Assembly (NCBI GenBank): GCA_009746045.1
Contig: RPFO01000080.1
Coordinates: 3,762,251-3,826,250 of the forward strand
Length of the DNA: 64,000 nt
Reading direction: 5' to 3'
DNA from: Mesostigma viride
Lineage: Eukaryota > Streptophyta > Mesostigmatophyceae > Mesostigmatales > Mesostigmataceae
The position numbers and the translations under genes were made by a program. The notes below the pieces were generated by a model. The model saw only the letters and a program-made list of their open reading frames with translations. It did not search any database and was not told the origin of the DNA. Of this stretch, positions 45,571 to 55,200 are shown one piece after another. The first letter of the stretch is position 1. Each line of letters starts with the position of its first letter.

Positions 45571-46702
45571 TGATCTATCAGAGCCCAGCCCAAAGGGGTC
45601 GCCTGCCGACCCCGGCAACTACAGAGGGGTGTGCATTCAAAGTGCCCCCCTCAAGCTTCTTATGCGGCTCATCCTGAACCGCCTGCGCACGGCCCTGGAC
45701 GGTCACCTCAGCGAGACTCACTCACGGCTTCCGTTCCGGTCGCCACACAGTACAGGCGCTCTTCGCTACTCAGTACTCACCGACTGGTGGAGGAACTGCA
45801 ACGCCTTCAGCCTGGTGAGTCCCCTTTGCACCTTGTGCTGGTGGACTTCATCAAAGCCTTCGATTCGGTTTTCTGGCCTGCGCTTTGGGACATCCTCGAG
45901 CTGTTCCGGATCCCCCGCCCCCTTAATAATTGCTGTCATCCGCAACCTGTAATAATGAAGGGTCCACCACTTCGGTGCGCACTTCTTACGGGACCACGCC
46001 ACCATGCCCTTTACAGAAGGGTGTGTGGCAGGGCTGCGTGCTGTCGCCCTACCTGTTCATTATTGTGGTCGAATACATAATGATTCAGGGGCGCACGCGA
46101 TTTGCCCGCATCGTGGGTAGGGAACCAGGGGTGCAGGTTGCTAACAAATTCTGGCATGGCGGAGCGGACACGGAGATTCGGCTGGCAGACATCATCTACG
46201 CAGACGACACCACCCTCGTCCCTCTTCGAGGACACTGGGCACGTGCAGACATGGCTTGACTGCCTGGCTACTGTCGAGGCCCGTGCATGCAGTGGGGCTT
46301 GAGGTCAGCAAGAAGACAGAGGCCCTGGCGGTTGGGCTCACCCACTTACCGCCACCCCTCTATCTCCTCGACGGCTCTCGAGTCCTGTACCGGGACCGCG
46401 TCAAGCTGCTGGGCAGCCTGCTCCCCAGCTGCGAGGTTGATGTGGACCACCGCATCTCCCTCGCCTGGCACGCTTTACGCCAGTACTGGCCCTGTGGCGC
46501 AATCCCCTGGGCAAGATCGAGAAACAGGACCTGTACAAGGTCCTCGTCCTTCCTGTTCTCACGTATGGGGCCGAGACGTGGACCCTCACCGCCGACCTGG
46601 CCCGCAAGCTGGACGGCGCGGTCACCAACATGCTGCGTTCCATTTTCAGAGTAGGATATGCTGCTCATGTCCGCAATGAGGACTTGCATGTACCAGGGCA
46701 CG
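45571..46702 (+). pseudogene. L1-like reverse transcriptase remnant (YADD), frameshifted
   Basis: Recognisable in order: NYRGVCIQSAPLKLLMRLIL (about 45612), HLVLVDFIKAFDSVFW (motif A, about 45833), KGVWQGCVLSPYLF (46018), ADIIYADDTTL (catalytic YADD, 46185-46217), GLEVSKKTEALAVGL (46299), and the C-terminal VLVLPVLTYGAETWTLTADL. The frames change several times, so it is dead. The endonuclease domain is missing. Its 3' side is interrupted at about 46703 by the minus-strand element. Confidence 0.9.
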
Positions 46703-46923
46703 CCATATATATATTCATTGAGAATGATAGATTACGGAGGTGAGATAGGCATGCAACATAAGGAAAAACCCGATAACTGGGAGAATAACCCTGAAGAAAT
46801 TAATAGTAATCTGACACAGACATCCAAGGATCACGCCAGCGGCACAAGGTACAACTAACTAGACATCACAAAACTACACGCAGCAACAGCGCTGCCGGCC
46901 CACCATGCAGGCCTGGAAGGGAT

Positions 46924-49320
46924 CTAGACCGCATGGGTCGCGACAAAGTCGGCCCGGGTGCGGCGGAATAACACATCAGCCACGGTGCGAGTGAGGGCGA
47001 GTGACAGGCGCTGCCGCCAATACGAGGACCACGTGCGGGCCGACCACGGGGCGGTCTGACCCTCGAGGTCGAGGCGGTCTTCACGGCGCTGGCAGCACTC
47101 GTGGAAAAACTCCGCTGTCTTGGGGCCCATGGCCCCGAACTCCTCAAGGACAAAGGGGATGACCCGGTGGGGCCCCACATTGCCGTAGGAGGCAAACTTG
47201 TCGCGCTCAGCCACAGCGGCAGCAGCGCCGGCATCCACAGCCGCCCGGAGGATGTGGCGACCGGAAAGCGGCCGAGCCACGGAGACATCGATGAGCAGGT
47301 GGCAACCCTGCCCGTCGTAGTCAAGCACGGTAATGTCGGGGCGGTGGTTGGGTGAGTAGAGGGCGGCCCCATCCGCGTCCTCGCACTTGATGGTGGAGTG
47401 GGGAAAGACCGACCGAACCATGGCACACACCACCCGGAGGAGAGCGGTATGGAGATAGAGGAACCAGTTCTGGTTCTGCTGGCCACCCATGCACGCGATG
47501 TAGTGCGTCCCAGTAGTATCCAGAGCAAGCCCGCAGCTGCCGCAGGACGCACCCGCCGTGATGAGAGGTTGCGGGGCAAAGAGCTGGTGGCGGAGAGCGA
47601 TGGCGTAAAGGGCCGGAACCAGTGTGAACAAAGGGCTCATGGGGAGGGCGCGCAGGAATGCGGACCCCACGCTCCCCTCAAGGGAAACGGAGTGAAGCCA
47701 AGCCTTCCCCTGATCGTTCAAGCTCGCATGCAGACCCATCCAGTCGGCACAGTGTAGTATACCCGCGTAGGTCTTTTGTTGTTTTTCATGAACGCAGGCA
47801 GGGAAGACACTAGGACTGACGACAGTGGACACGCCGGGCGTGCCCCGGGGCAGGCGACGGTGGACGGCCTGAGCGGGGCGGACGAGGTCGCAAGCCTGCT
47901 GGATCCCGAGGTAAGAATCCTGCACAGCCTGCACAAAGGGGAAGGGGGATGGGGTGACCAAGTCGGGAATGGCGCTGACGGCGCTGGGGACCAACCGGCG
48001 GATCTCCGCCCAGGCCTGAGCAACAGAGCCAAGGAAGGCGGCGGGGGCGAGGCGGGCGGCGCGGGTGAGCCCACACCCGCCCATGCGGCAGGGGAGGGTG
48101 GCCAAGCGCATGGAGTGAGCTGGCAGGCTAGGGCCGGGGAGGAGCACCTGCAAGGCGGCCTGAATGCGCTCGTCATGGCCTTCCGCGGCAAGCCGCACCA
48201 AGTGGGGGGGAGCGCCACGGAGCCAGTGAACCACCCGCGGGTGGGCGCAAAACCACAGGAGGAGCCCTTTGGTCTGGGGGTCCTTGAGGCGCGCCCAAGT
48301 CTCGAGGACATGGGTGCGCTGTTCCACGGTGGCCCGGAGCTCCTCTTCGACGTAGTCAGGGTCACCCACAGGGACGCCCAGGCACGAGAAACCACGCGCC
48401 CGCGCCAATGCCCCCGGGATAGCCGCGGGGAAGCCAGAGCAGTCCCCCTGGGGCGAAAAGACTGCACACTTGGGGAGGGTGAGCCGAAGGTTGATGGCCG
48501 CCATGGCCACTTCAAGGGCAGCCAGGGCGGCAACCACAGCGTCGGCCGGGCCAAGGGCATGGATATCGTCCATATAGGCGAGGAGCACGACATCCGGGTG
48601 CGCAGCGTGGACACCTTGGAGAGCCTTGTGCAGCGGGGCAGACAGGTAAAAGGGGCCGAGGGGGTCACCTTGCTGGGTTCCCGTGCGGGAAGCGATGTCG
48701 GCGAACGTCCCATCCTCCATGAGGAAGGAGAGTTGAGTGGGTTCGCCGTAGCAGGCTGCTGTCCACGCAAGAAGGTCAGGGAACGCCTCGCCGACGGCCT
48801 CAAAGATGCTAGCCTTGGTGACAGCATTGAACGCATTGTGGCAATCCACCTTCAGCGCCACATGGGTCGGATGCGTCTCGAGGTAGGCCTGAACTGTGTG
48901 CACGATGATGTCGCTGCCCCCTTTGGTGGCGACGCCAAGCTGGGCCGCGACGGACTCCTCAGTATCACTCCGGTTGGGGCAGAAGTAGGCGCGAAACTCG
49001 GGGGCCTTTTGGCGACAAATGACCTTACTCACCAGCTTGCGTAGGACCTCGCCGCAAGCAATGGGACGAACGCGGCCAGCAGGCGGGGGGACGTCGTCTT
49101 TCAGGAGGGCAATGAGGCGTGCCCCAGCCAGCCAAGGGCGCGCCGCGGGGGCCAGGGACCCCGCGGCCAAGTCGGCGGCAGCCTCAAAGAGTGCGGTCGC
49201 CCCGCCATGGCCCGCCATCACGGAGAGGTGCTCGTAGCGCCAGCCTGAGGGGCCGGTGGAGGAGGCGTTCGGCAGATCCTTCAGCACAGCCGTGAAGATG
49301 TCCAGGTCCAGGACAATAGG
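46924..49320 (-). CDS. Retrotransposon reverse transcriptase and restriction-like endonuclease segment
   Basis: Polymerase and nuclease for target-primed integration. In order: TGPSGWRYEHLSVM; RPIACGEVLRKLVSKVICRQ; motif A ALKVDCHNAFN (about 48830-48865); GTQQGDPLGPF (48650-48680); catalytic YMDD (48565-48576). Then a CX2CX8HX4C knuckle, CGSCGLALDTTGTHYIAC (about 47490-47545), and the nuclease core HRPDITV...LLIDVSVARP (about 47260-47350). It ends FVATHAV then TAG at 46926-46924. About 790 codons are uninterrupted, so selection or recent insertion is likely. The upstream frame joins at a C-rich run near 49320, so this is probably the C-terminal part of one long protein. Confidence 0.9.
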   Translation of the reverse strand, partial: PIVLDLDIFTAVLKDLPNASSTGPSGWRYEHLSVMAGHGGATALFEAAADLAAGSLAPAARPWLAGARLIALLKDDVPPPAGRVRPIACGEVLRKLVSKVICRQKAPEFRAYFCPNRSDTEESVAAQLGVATKGGSDIIVHTVQAYLETHPTHVALKVDCHNAFNAVTKASIFEAVGEAFPDLLAWTAACYGEPTQLSFLMEDGTFADIASRTGTQQGDPLGPFYLSAPLHKALQGVHAAHPDVVLLAYMDDIHALGPADAVVAALAALEVAMAAINLRLTLPKCAVFSPQGDCSGFPAAIPGALARARGFSCLGVPVGDPDYVEEELRATVEQRTHVLETWARLKDPQTKGLLLWFCAHPRVVHWLRGAPPHLVRLAAEGHDERIQAALQVLLPGPSLPAHSMRLATLPCRMGGCGLTRAARLAPAAFLGSVAQAWAEIRRLVPSAVSAIPDLVTPSPFPFVQAVQDSYLGIQQACDLVRPAQAVHRRLPRGTPGVSTVVSPSVFPACVHEKQQKTYAGILHCADWMGLHASLNDQGKAWLHSVSLEGSVGSAFLRALPMSPLFTLVPALYAIALRHQLFAPQPLITAGASCGSCGLALDTTGTHYIACMGGQQNQNWFLYLHTALLRVVCAMVRSVFPHSTIKCEDADGAALYSPNHRPDITVLDYDGQGCHLLIDVSVARPLSGRHILRAAVDAGAAAAVAERDKFASYGNVGPHRVIPFVLEEFGAMGPKTAEFFHECCQRREDRLDLEGQTAPWSARTWSSYWRQRLSLALTRTVADVLFRRTRADFVATHAV

Positions 49321-50187
49321 CGGGGGCGGGGGGTGGCCGGGGCGGGCACCGCAAAGGCCGGTTCGTCGGGGTGAAGGTCGCGCAAAGCCTGCAGGGTCGG
49401 GGGAGTGGAGGGAGCCAACGCGGTCAGTTCAAGCTTTTGCATGGCCCGGCTCAATTCACCTACCTTCACCAACCGCATGACGTCAGCTTCCACCCGGGCA
49501 AAGGAGGCGGCCCCCGACACCCGGGTGGAGGCCGGAGGCTGCAGCGCCCACAGCCCTTCCCAATCCCCGAGGAGGAACCGCCGGCAGCGAGCGATGACCG
49601 CACCCTGTACGCCACGCACGCCCCGCTCCAACGGCGCTAAGAGGAGCCGGGGGGTGACGAGAAACAGCTTGTGGCCGAGTTCGTCGAGAGGGTGACTATG
49701 CATCCGGGCCAGGGAAAGCAGGGCGCAGCGCGTAAACAAGCTCCGGGCGCGGTGAGGGACGTCCGGGAGCGTCATGCAAGGGTTGCGCGCACAGGCGGCA
49801 AAAGGGAGCGTGGCCAGGAATGCCCAGCCTGCCGAGAGGTCCCCCGGATCGCTCGTACCCTGCGATGCCGGTGGAGGGGCAGGGGCCGACCGAGGGGCCG
49901 CCCCGGACCGGGAGGCCGGTGCGGCCGCCGGGCCGCCGGGCAGGCCGTTCTGGGGGGTTTGGCGGCGGCACTGCCGCTCATGCTGGTACCGCCCGTGGAT
50001 CGAAAAAATCCGCTGGCAATGGGCTGCCGGGCAGCGGTAGCAGTCCATGGCGCGCATGGCGGCCTCCGTGATGTGGGGGTGGGAAGCCCGAATGTGCACC
50101 AGCAACGAATTCCGGTTGGGCAGGCGCGCGCCACACGGGTCACCAAGGGGACCATCGACTTGGCAATAATGGAAGCCATCTGAGGGG
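49281..50187 (-). CDS. Middle segment of the retrotransposon protein, C2H2 fingers
   Basis: Two Cys/His finger-like motifs sit at the start: C(x9)C...H(x5)H around 50085-50160 (CQVDGPLGDPC then HIRASHPH) and CYRCPAAHCQRIFSIHGRYQ followed by H and C (about 49970-50045). They resemble the N-terminal nucleic-acid-binding fingers of R2-type elements. A helical linker then runs toward the RT. The frame differs from both neighbours: the shift to the left neighbour is near 49320, and to the right neighbour near 50187 at a C6 run. Confidence 0.75.
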
Positions 50188-52129
50188 GGCGCCCACCCGG
50201 TTGGGCCGGCCCGGGTCGAGAGGGGGAGGGGTCGGGAGCACCCTCAGCCAGAGGAACTACAGCTGCAGCGGAACCCAGGGCGGGGCCGGCCGCCGGGCGG
50301 TCAGCAGGGCTCGTGGCAGCCGAGGACAAGACCGGCGCGGGGACGGCCCCCACGGCCGGGAGGGGGGCGCTGGAGGAGGCAGCCAAGCCGGCGCGCGACC
50401 CACGACCACGCACAGGGGAGGCAGGTGTCGGGGCAGGCGCGTGGGACTGGCGGCGCACGGACACGGGCGAGGGCCCCAGCGGGAGAACGCCAGGAGGCAA
50501 GGGGGAAAGGACCGCGGCCCGGCAAAGGGGGCAGGTGGCGGAGGTCGCGTGCAAGCTCGTGGCGATGCAAGCTTGATGGAAGACGTGGCCGCAAGCAGGG
50601 AGGCGGCAGAGACCGTCACCAGGGCGAGGCAGGTCCAAGCAGATGGGGCAGGAGGGGCCGCTGGCAGTGACATCCACCAAGTGGGCCGGCCCGTAGTGGG
50701 CGGGCGCCGCGTCCCACCCCAGCTCCCAGCTCGGCAGTCGGGCGATCTCATCGGCGGAGAGAAGACGGCGGCGCGGACCAGCAGGGTGCCAGACATGGGG
50801 GATGCCCGCAAGCTCGAGCACATCGTGCAAGATGGCGGGCACGGCCGCACCCGCGCTCAGCTCAAGAACACGCCCCCCCCCCGCATCGTACAGAACCAGG
50901 TCGCCGGCGTGCACGGTGACAGGAGCCCCGAAGTCAACGCGCAGGCGGGCGGCTTGCGCTGGGGTGACCGCCGTAGTCAAGCGCCCGTGGGCCTGCGCAA
51001 CAAGGCCGGCCGAGCCGGGCCCGGCAGAGGCAAGAAACGTGTGCAGCTGAGGGCGATCGAGCAAGGCGTGGTCGGTGGCCCCCCCAGCGAGATATGTCGC
51101 ACGGGCGGCCTGCTGGGCCTGCACGGCAAGCCCTGTAGCAAAGAGCACCACCGCCTGCGCCACTTGAGCGTCCAGATTCAGGAGCCATTCTTGGCGCACC
51201 GCGGGCAGGTGCCAAGGCAGGCGGCCGCCGGCATGGTAGTCCTCGAGGACAAACCCCCAAAGCGTGGAGGCAAGGACAGGGGGGGAGGCTGCCTGCAGCA
51301 TGTGCCGGACACGAACCACAAGGGCACTAAATTCAGGGGGCCGTGGGAGCGTAGGAAACGCCGCGTGCAAGCCGACAGCGTCCAACAGCAAGGGGCAATA
51401 CAGCCAAGAGAACGTGGCGTGCCGGAGCGCGCTGACGCCCGCAATGTTGGTGGGGGGCCAAACGGAGAAGTCGTGGGACCCAAGCGCGGCCGACCAGGGG
51501 CCCACCACAGGAGTCGCCGCAGGGTGTCCCACAGCCTCAGGGAGGAGAGCCGCCAGGGACCCCTCAAGCACAGGAGGACGCAGGTCAGTGGCCACCGCCG
51601 TGCTGGCCGGAGGTGGATCCCCAGAGCTAGGCGGGGCAGGGCCAGGGGACCCCGCGGAGGGGCCGGACGTGACGGCGCGGGGAGAGCGGGAGCACGGTGT
51701 GGAACCCTCCACGAGGTCCGCAAGGCCCAGGAGAGGGTCCAGCGAGGGGCTGCGGGAGGGGGCGCGGGCCGAATGGGATCCCGGGGTCGACACGGCCGCG
51801 CGTCGGGAGCCTAGGGACGGCCGAGGCGGGGCCACGCAATGAGGGCACGCCCAAGGACCCGGGGGAGGCAGCCGGAAGAGGGGCGGGACCAAGCAGCGCG
51901 TGTGCCAGCCGCATTGGCACGAATCACACACAAGGAGACGGGGGGCATCCTCACCACTGTGGCAGACCTCGCACACAAGCGAGAGTGGCACAGGGGCGCC
52001 ACGACCGCCGTCGTCCAGGTCGCCCATCTCCTGCAGGTGCGCCGCGATGCGTAAGGACCGACGCGGCGCAGGGGCGCCACTAGGCAGCGCATCCCGCGCC
52101 CGGGAGGTGCGTCGTCGTGAAGGAGGCAT
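50188..52129 (-). CDS. N-terminal segment of the retrotransposon protein: PHD finger plus RING-H2 finger
   Basis: The first ATG of the frame is at 52129. The PHD finger is canonical C4HC3, counted from that Met: C53, C56, C68, C71, H76, C79, C95, C98, with Trp at 93. After a Pro/Ser-rich linker and a globular-looking region comes a RING-H2 finger at about 50520-50655: CPICLDL...CGHVFHQAC...CPLC. PHD fingers read histone tails and RING-H2 domains are usually E3 ubiquitin ligases, so the element may target or modify chromatin; this is inference. The frame is open to 49772, but meaningful sequence moves to another frame at 50187. Confidence 0.85.
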
Positions 52130-52195
52130 GGGGGAGGTGCGTAAAACAACGGAACCGGAAGCGCGGGGGGAGAGCGAGATGCGGACGCGGGGGGT

Positions 52196-52246
52196 TTGGG
52201 GGGCGTGCCCCCCAAGCGGGGGGTTTGGGGGGCGGCAGCCCCCCAA
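52196..52246. promoter_or_regulatory. Two tandem perfect G/C hairpins in the element's 5' leader
   Basis: 52196-52215 and 52225-52246 each form TTGGGGGG/CCCCCCAA stems with 4-6 nt loops, separated by a G6 run; the block is a direct duplication. On the plus strand this gives several G6 runs, so quadruplexes are also possible. It lies between the 231-bp array and the start codon at 52129, in the position of a 5'-UTR. Confidence 0.75.
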
Positions 52247-52254
52247 CGCGGGGC

Positions 52255-55200
52255 GGCCGCGGTGCCGCACCTCGGCGCAGGTTTTTTCAGCTGTGCATGG
52301 AGAAAAAAACGTGTCTCAATCCAGGAACCCCCGTCGGTTCATCATGTCAGCCTAGAAAACTGGAGCGGTGGAGCCACAACTAACGGGAAAGCCGCATTCA
52401 AATTCGCCTAGCCCACGGGTCACAATTGGCCGACAGGTAGATGCAGCCAGCCCCGGGCGTGTCGCAGACAGTAATCACTACCGTAGGCCGCGGTGCCGCA
52501 CCTCGGCGCAGGTTTTTTCAGCTGTGCATGGAGAAAAAAACGTGTCTCAATCCAGGAACCCCCGTCGGTTCATCATGTCAGCCTAGAAAACTGGAGCGGT
52601 GGAGCCACAACTAACGGGAAAGCCGCATTCAAATTCGCCTAGCCCACGGGTCACAATTGGCCGACAGGTAGATGCAGCCAGCCCCGGGCGTGTCGCAGAC
52701 AGTAATCACTACCGTAGGCCGCGGTGCCGCACCTCGGCGCAGGTTTTTTCAGCTGTGCATGGAGAAAAAAACGTGTCTCAATCCAGGAACCCCCGTCGGT
52801 TCATCATGTCAGCCTAGAAAACTGGAGCGGTGGAGCCACAACTAACGGGAAAGCCGCATTCAAATTCGCCTAGCCCACGGGTCACAATTGGCCGACAGGT
52901 AGATGCAGCCAGCCCCGGGCGTGTCGCAGACAGTAATCACTACCGTAGGCCGCGGTGCCGCACCTCGGCGCAGGTTTTTTCAGCTGTGCATGGAGAAAAA
53001 AACGTGTCTCAATCCAGGAACCCCCGTCGGTTCATCATGTCAGCCTAGAAAACTGGAGCGGTGGAGCCACAACTAACGGGAAAGCCGCATTCAAATTCGC
53101 CTAGCCCACGGGTCACAATTGGCCGACAGGTAGATGCAGCCAGCCCCGGGCGTGTCGCAGACAGTAATCACTACCGTAGGCCGCGGTGCCGCACCTCGGC
53201 GCAGGTTTTTTCAGCTGTGCATGGAGAAAAAAACGTGTCTCAATCCAGGAACCCCCGTCGGTTCATCATGTCAGCCTAGAAAACTGGAGCGGTGGAGCCA
53301 CAACTAACGGGAAAGCCGCATTCAAATTCGCCTAGCCCACGGGTCACAATTGGCCGACAGGTAGATGCAGCCAGCCCCGGGCGTGTCGCAGACAGTAATC
53401 ACTACCGTAGGCCGCGGTGCCGCACCTCGGCGCAGGTTTTTTCAGCTGTGCATGGAGAAAAAAACGTGTCTCAATCCAGGAACCCCCGTCGGTTCATCAT
53501 GTCAGCCTAGAAAACTGGAGCGGTGGAGCCACAACTAACGGGAAAGCCGCATTCAAATTCGCCTAGCCCACGGGTCACAATTGGCCGACAGGTAGATGCA
53601 GCCAGCCCCGGGCGTGTCGCAGACAGTAATCACTACCGTAGGCCGCGGTGCCGCACCTCGGCGCAGGTTTTTTCAGCTGTGCATGGAGAAAAAAACGTGT
53701 CTCAATCCAGGAACCCCCGTCGGTTCATCATGTCAGCCTAGAAAACTGGAGCGGTGGAGCCACAACTAACGGGAAAGCCGCATTCAAATTCGCCTAGCCC
53801 ACGGGTCACAATTGGCCGACAGGTAGATGCAGCCAGCCCCGGGCGTGTCGCAGACAGTAATCACTACCGTAGGCCGCGGTGCCGCACCTCGGCGCAGGTT
53901 TTTTCAGCTGTGCATGGAGAAAAAAACGTGTCTCAATCCAGGAACCCCCGTCGGTTCATCATGTCAGCCTAGAAAACTGGAGCGGTGGAGCCACAACTAA
54001 CGGGAAAGCCGCATTCAAATTCGCCTAGCCCACGGGTCACAATTGGCCGACAGGTAGATGCAGCCAGCCCCGGGCGTGTCGCAGACAGTAATCACTACCG
54101 TAGGCCGCGGTGCCGCACCTCGGCGCAGGTTTTTTCAGCTGTGCATGGAGAAAAAAACGTGTCTCAATCCAGGAACCCCCGTCGGTTCATCATGTCAGCC
54201 TAGAAAACTGGAGCGGTGGAGCCACAACTAACGGGAAAGCCGCATTCAAATTCGCCTAGCCCACGGGTCACAATTGGCCGACAGGTAGATGCAGCCAGCC
54301 CCGGGCGTGTCGCAGACAGTAATCACTACCGTAGGCCGCGGTGCCGCACCTCGGCGCAGGTTTTTTCAGCTGTGCATGGAGAAAAAAACGTGTCTCAATC
54401 CAGGAACCCCCGTCGGTTCATCATGTCAGCCTAGAAAACTGGAGCGGTGGAGCCACAACTAACGGGAAAGCCGCATTCAAATTCGCCTAGCCCACGGGTC
54501 ACAATTGGCCGACAGGTAGATGCAGCCAGCCCCGGCGTGTCGCAGACAGTAATCACTACCGTAGGCCGCGGTGCCGCACCTCGGCGCAGGTTTTTTCAGC
54601 TGTGCATGGAGAAAAAAACGTGTCTCAATCCAGGAACCCCCGTCGGTTCATCATGTCAGCCTAGAAAACTGGAGCGGTGGAGCCACAACTAACGGGAAAG
54701 CCGCATTCAAATTCGCCTAGCCCACGGGTCACAATTGGCCGACAGGTAGATGCAGCCAGCCCCGGGCGTGTCGCAGACAGTAATCACTACCGTAGGCCGC
54801 GGTGCCGCACCTCGGCGCAGGTTTTTTCAGCTGTGCATGGAGAAAAAAACGTGTCTCAATCCAGGAACCCCCGTCGGTTCATGTCATGCAGCCTAGAAAA
54901 CTGGAGCGGTGGAGCCACAACTAACGGGAAAGCCGCATTCAAATTCGCCTAGCCCACGGGTCACAATTGGCCGACAGGTAGATGCAGCCAGCCCCGGGCG
55001 TGTCGCAGACAGTAATCACTACCGTAGGCCGCGGTGCCGCACCTCGGCGCAGGTTTTTTCAGCTGTGCATGGAGAAAAAAACGTGTCTCAATCCAGGAAC
55101 CCCCGTCGGTTCATCATGTCAGCCTAGAAAACTGGAGCGGTGGAGCCACAACTAACGGGAAAGCCGCATTCAAATTCGCCTAGCCCACGGGTCACAATTG

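Larger units (their letters stand above)
46703..52254 (-). mobile_element. Near-complete non-LTR retrotransposon with PHD, RING, C2H2, RT and restriction-like endonuclease
   Basis: About 5.55 kb on the minus strand. Its 3' end is set by comparison with the inverted copy at 61402-61893; both end in an ATATAT-rich tail after the shared 'tcattctcaatga'. Its 5' end abuts the 231-bp array at 52255. Coding runs from ATG 52129 to TAG 46924 in three frames joined at two C-rich runs. The C-terminal zinc knuckle plus R-P-D...L-I-D-V endonuclease groups it with restriction-endonuclease-type elements (R2/NeSL/CRE-like), not L1. It is inserted into the L1-like remnant on its left. Confidence 0.88.

Noticed and set aside
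47776-49044. 422-codon plus-strand open frame
   Set aside because: Antisense shadow of the GC-rich reverse-transcriptase frame on the minus strand. The same holds for the 537-codon plus-strand frame at 50201-51814, which mirrors the PHD/RING region.
49772-52270. Retrotransposon ORF beginning at 52270 inside the 231-bp array
   Set aside because: That codon is GTG. The first ATG is at 52129, and the intervening leader is hairpin-rich and repetitive.
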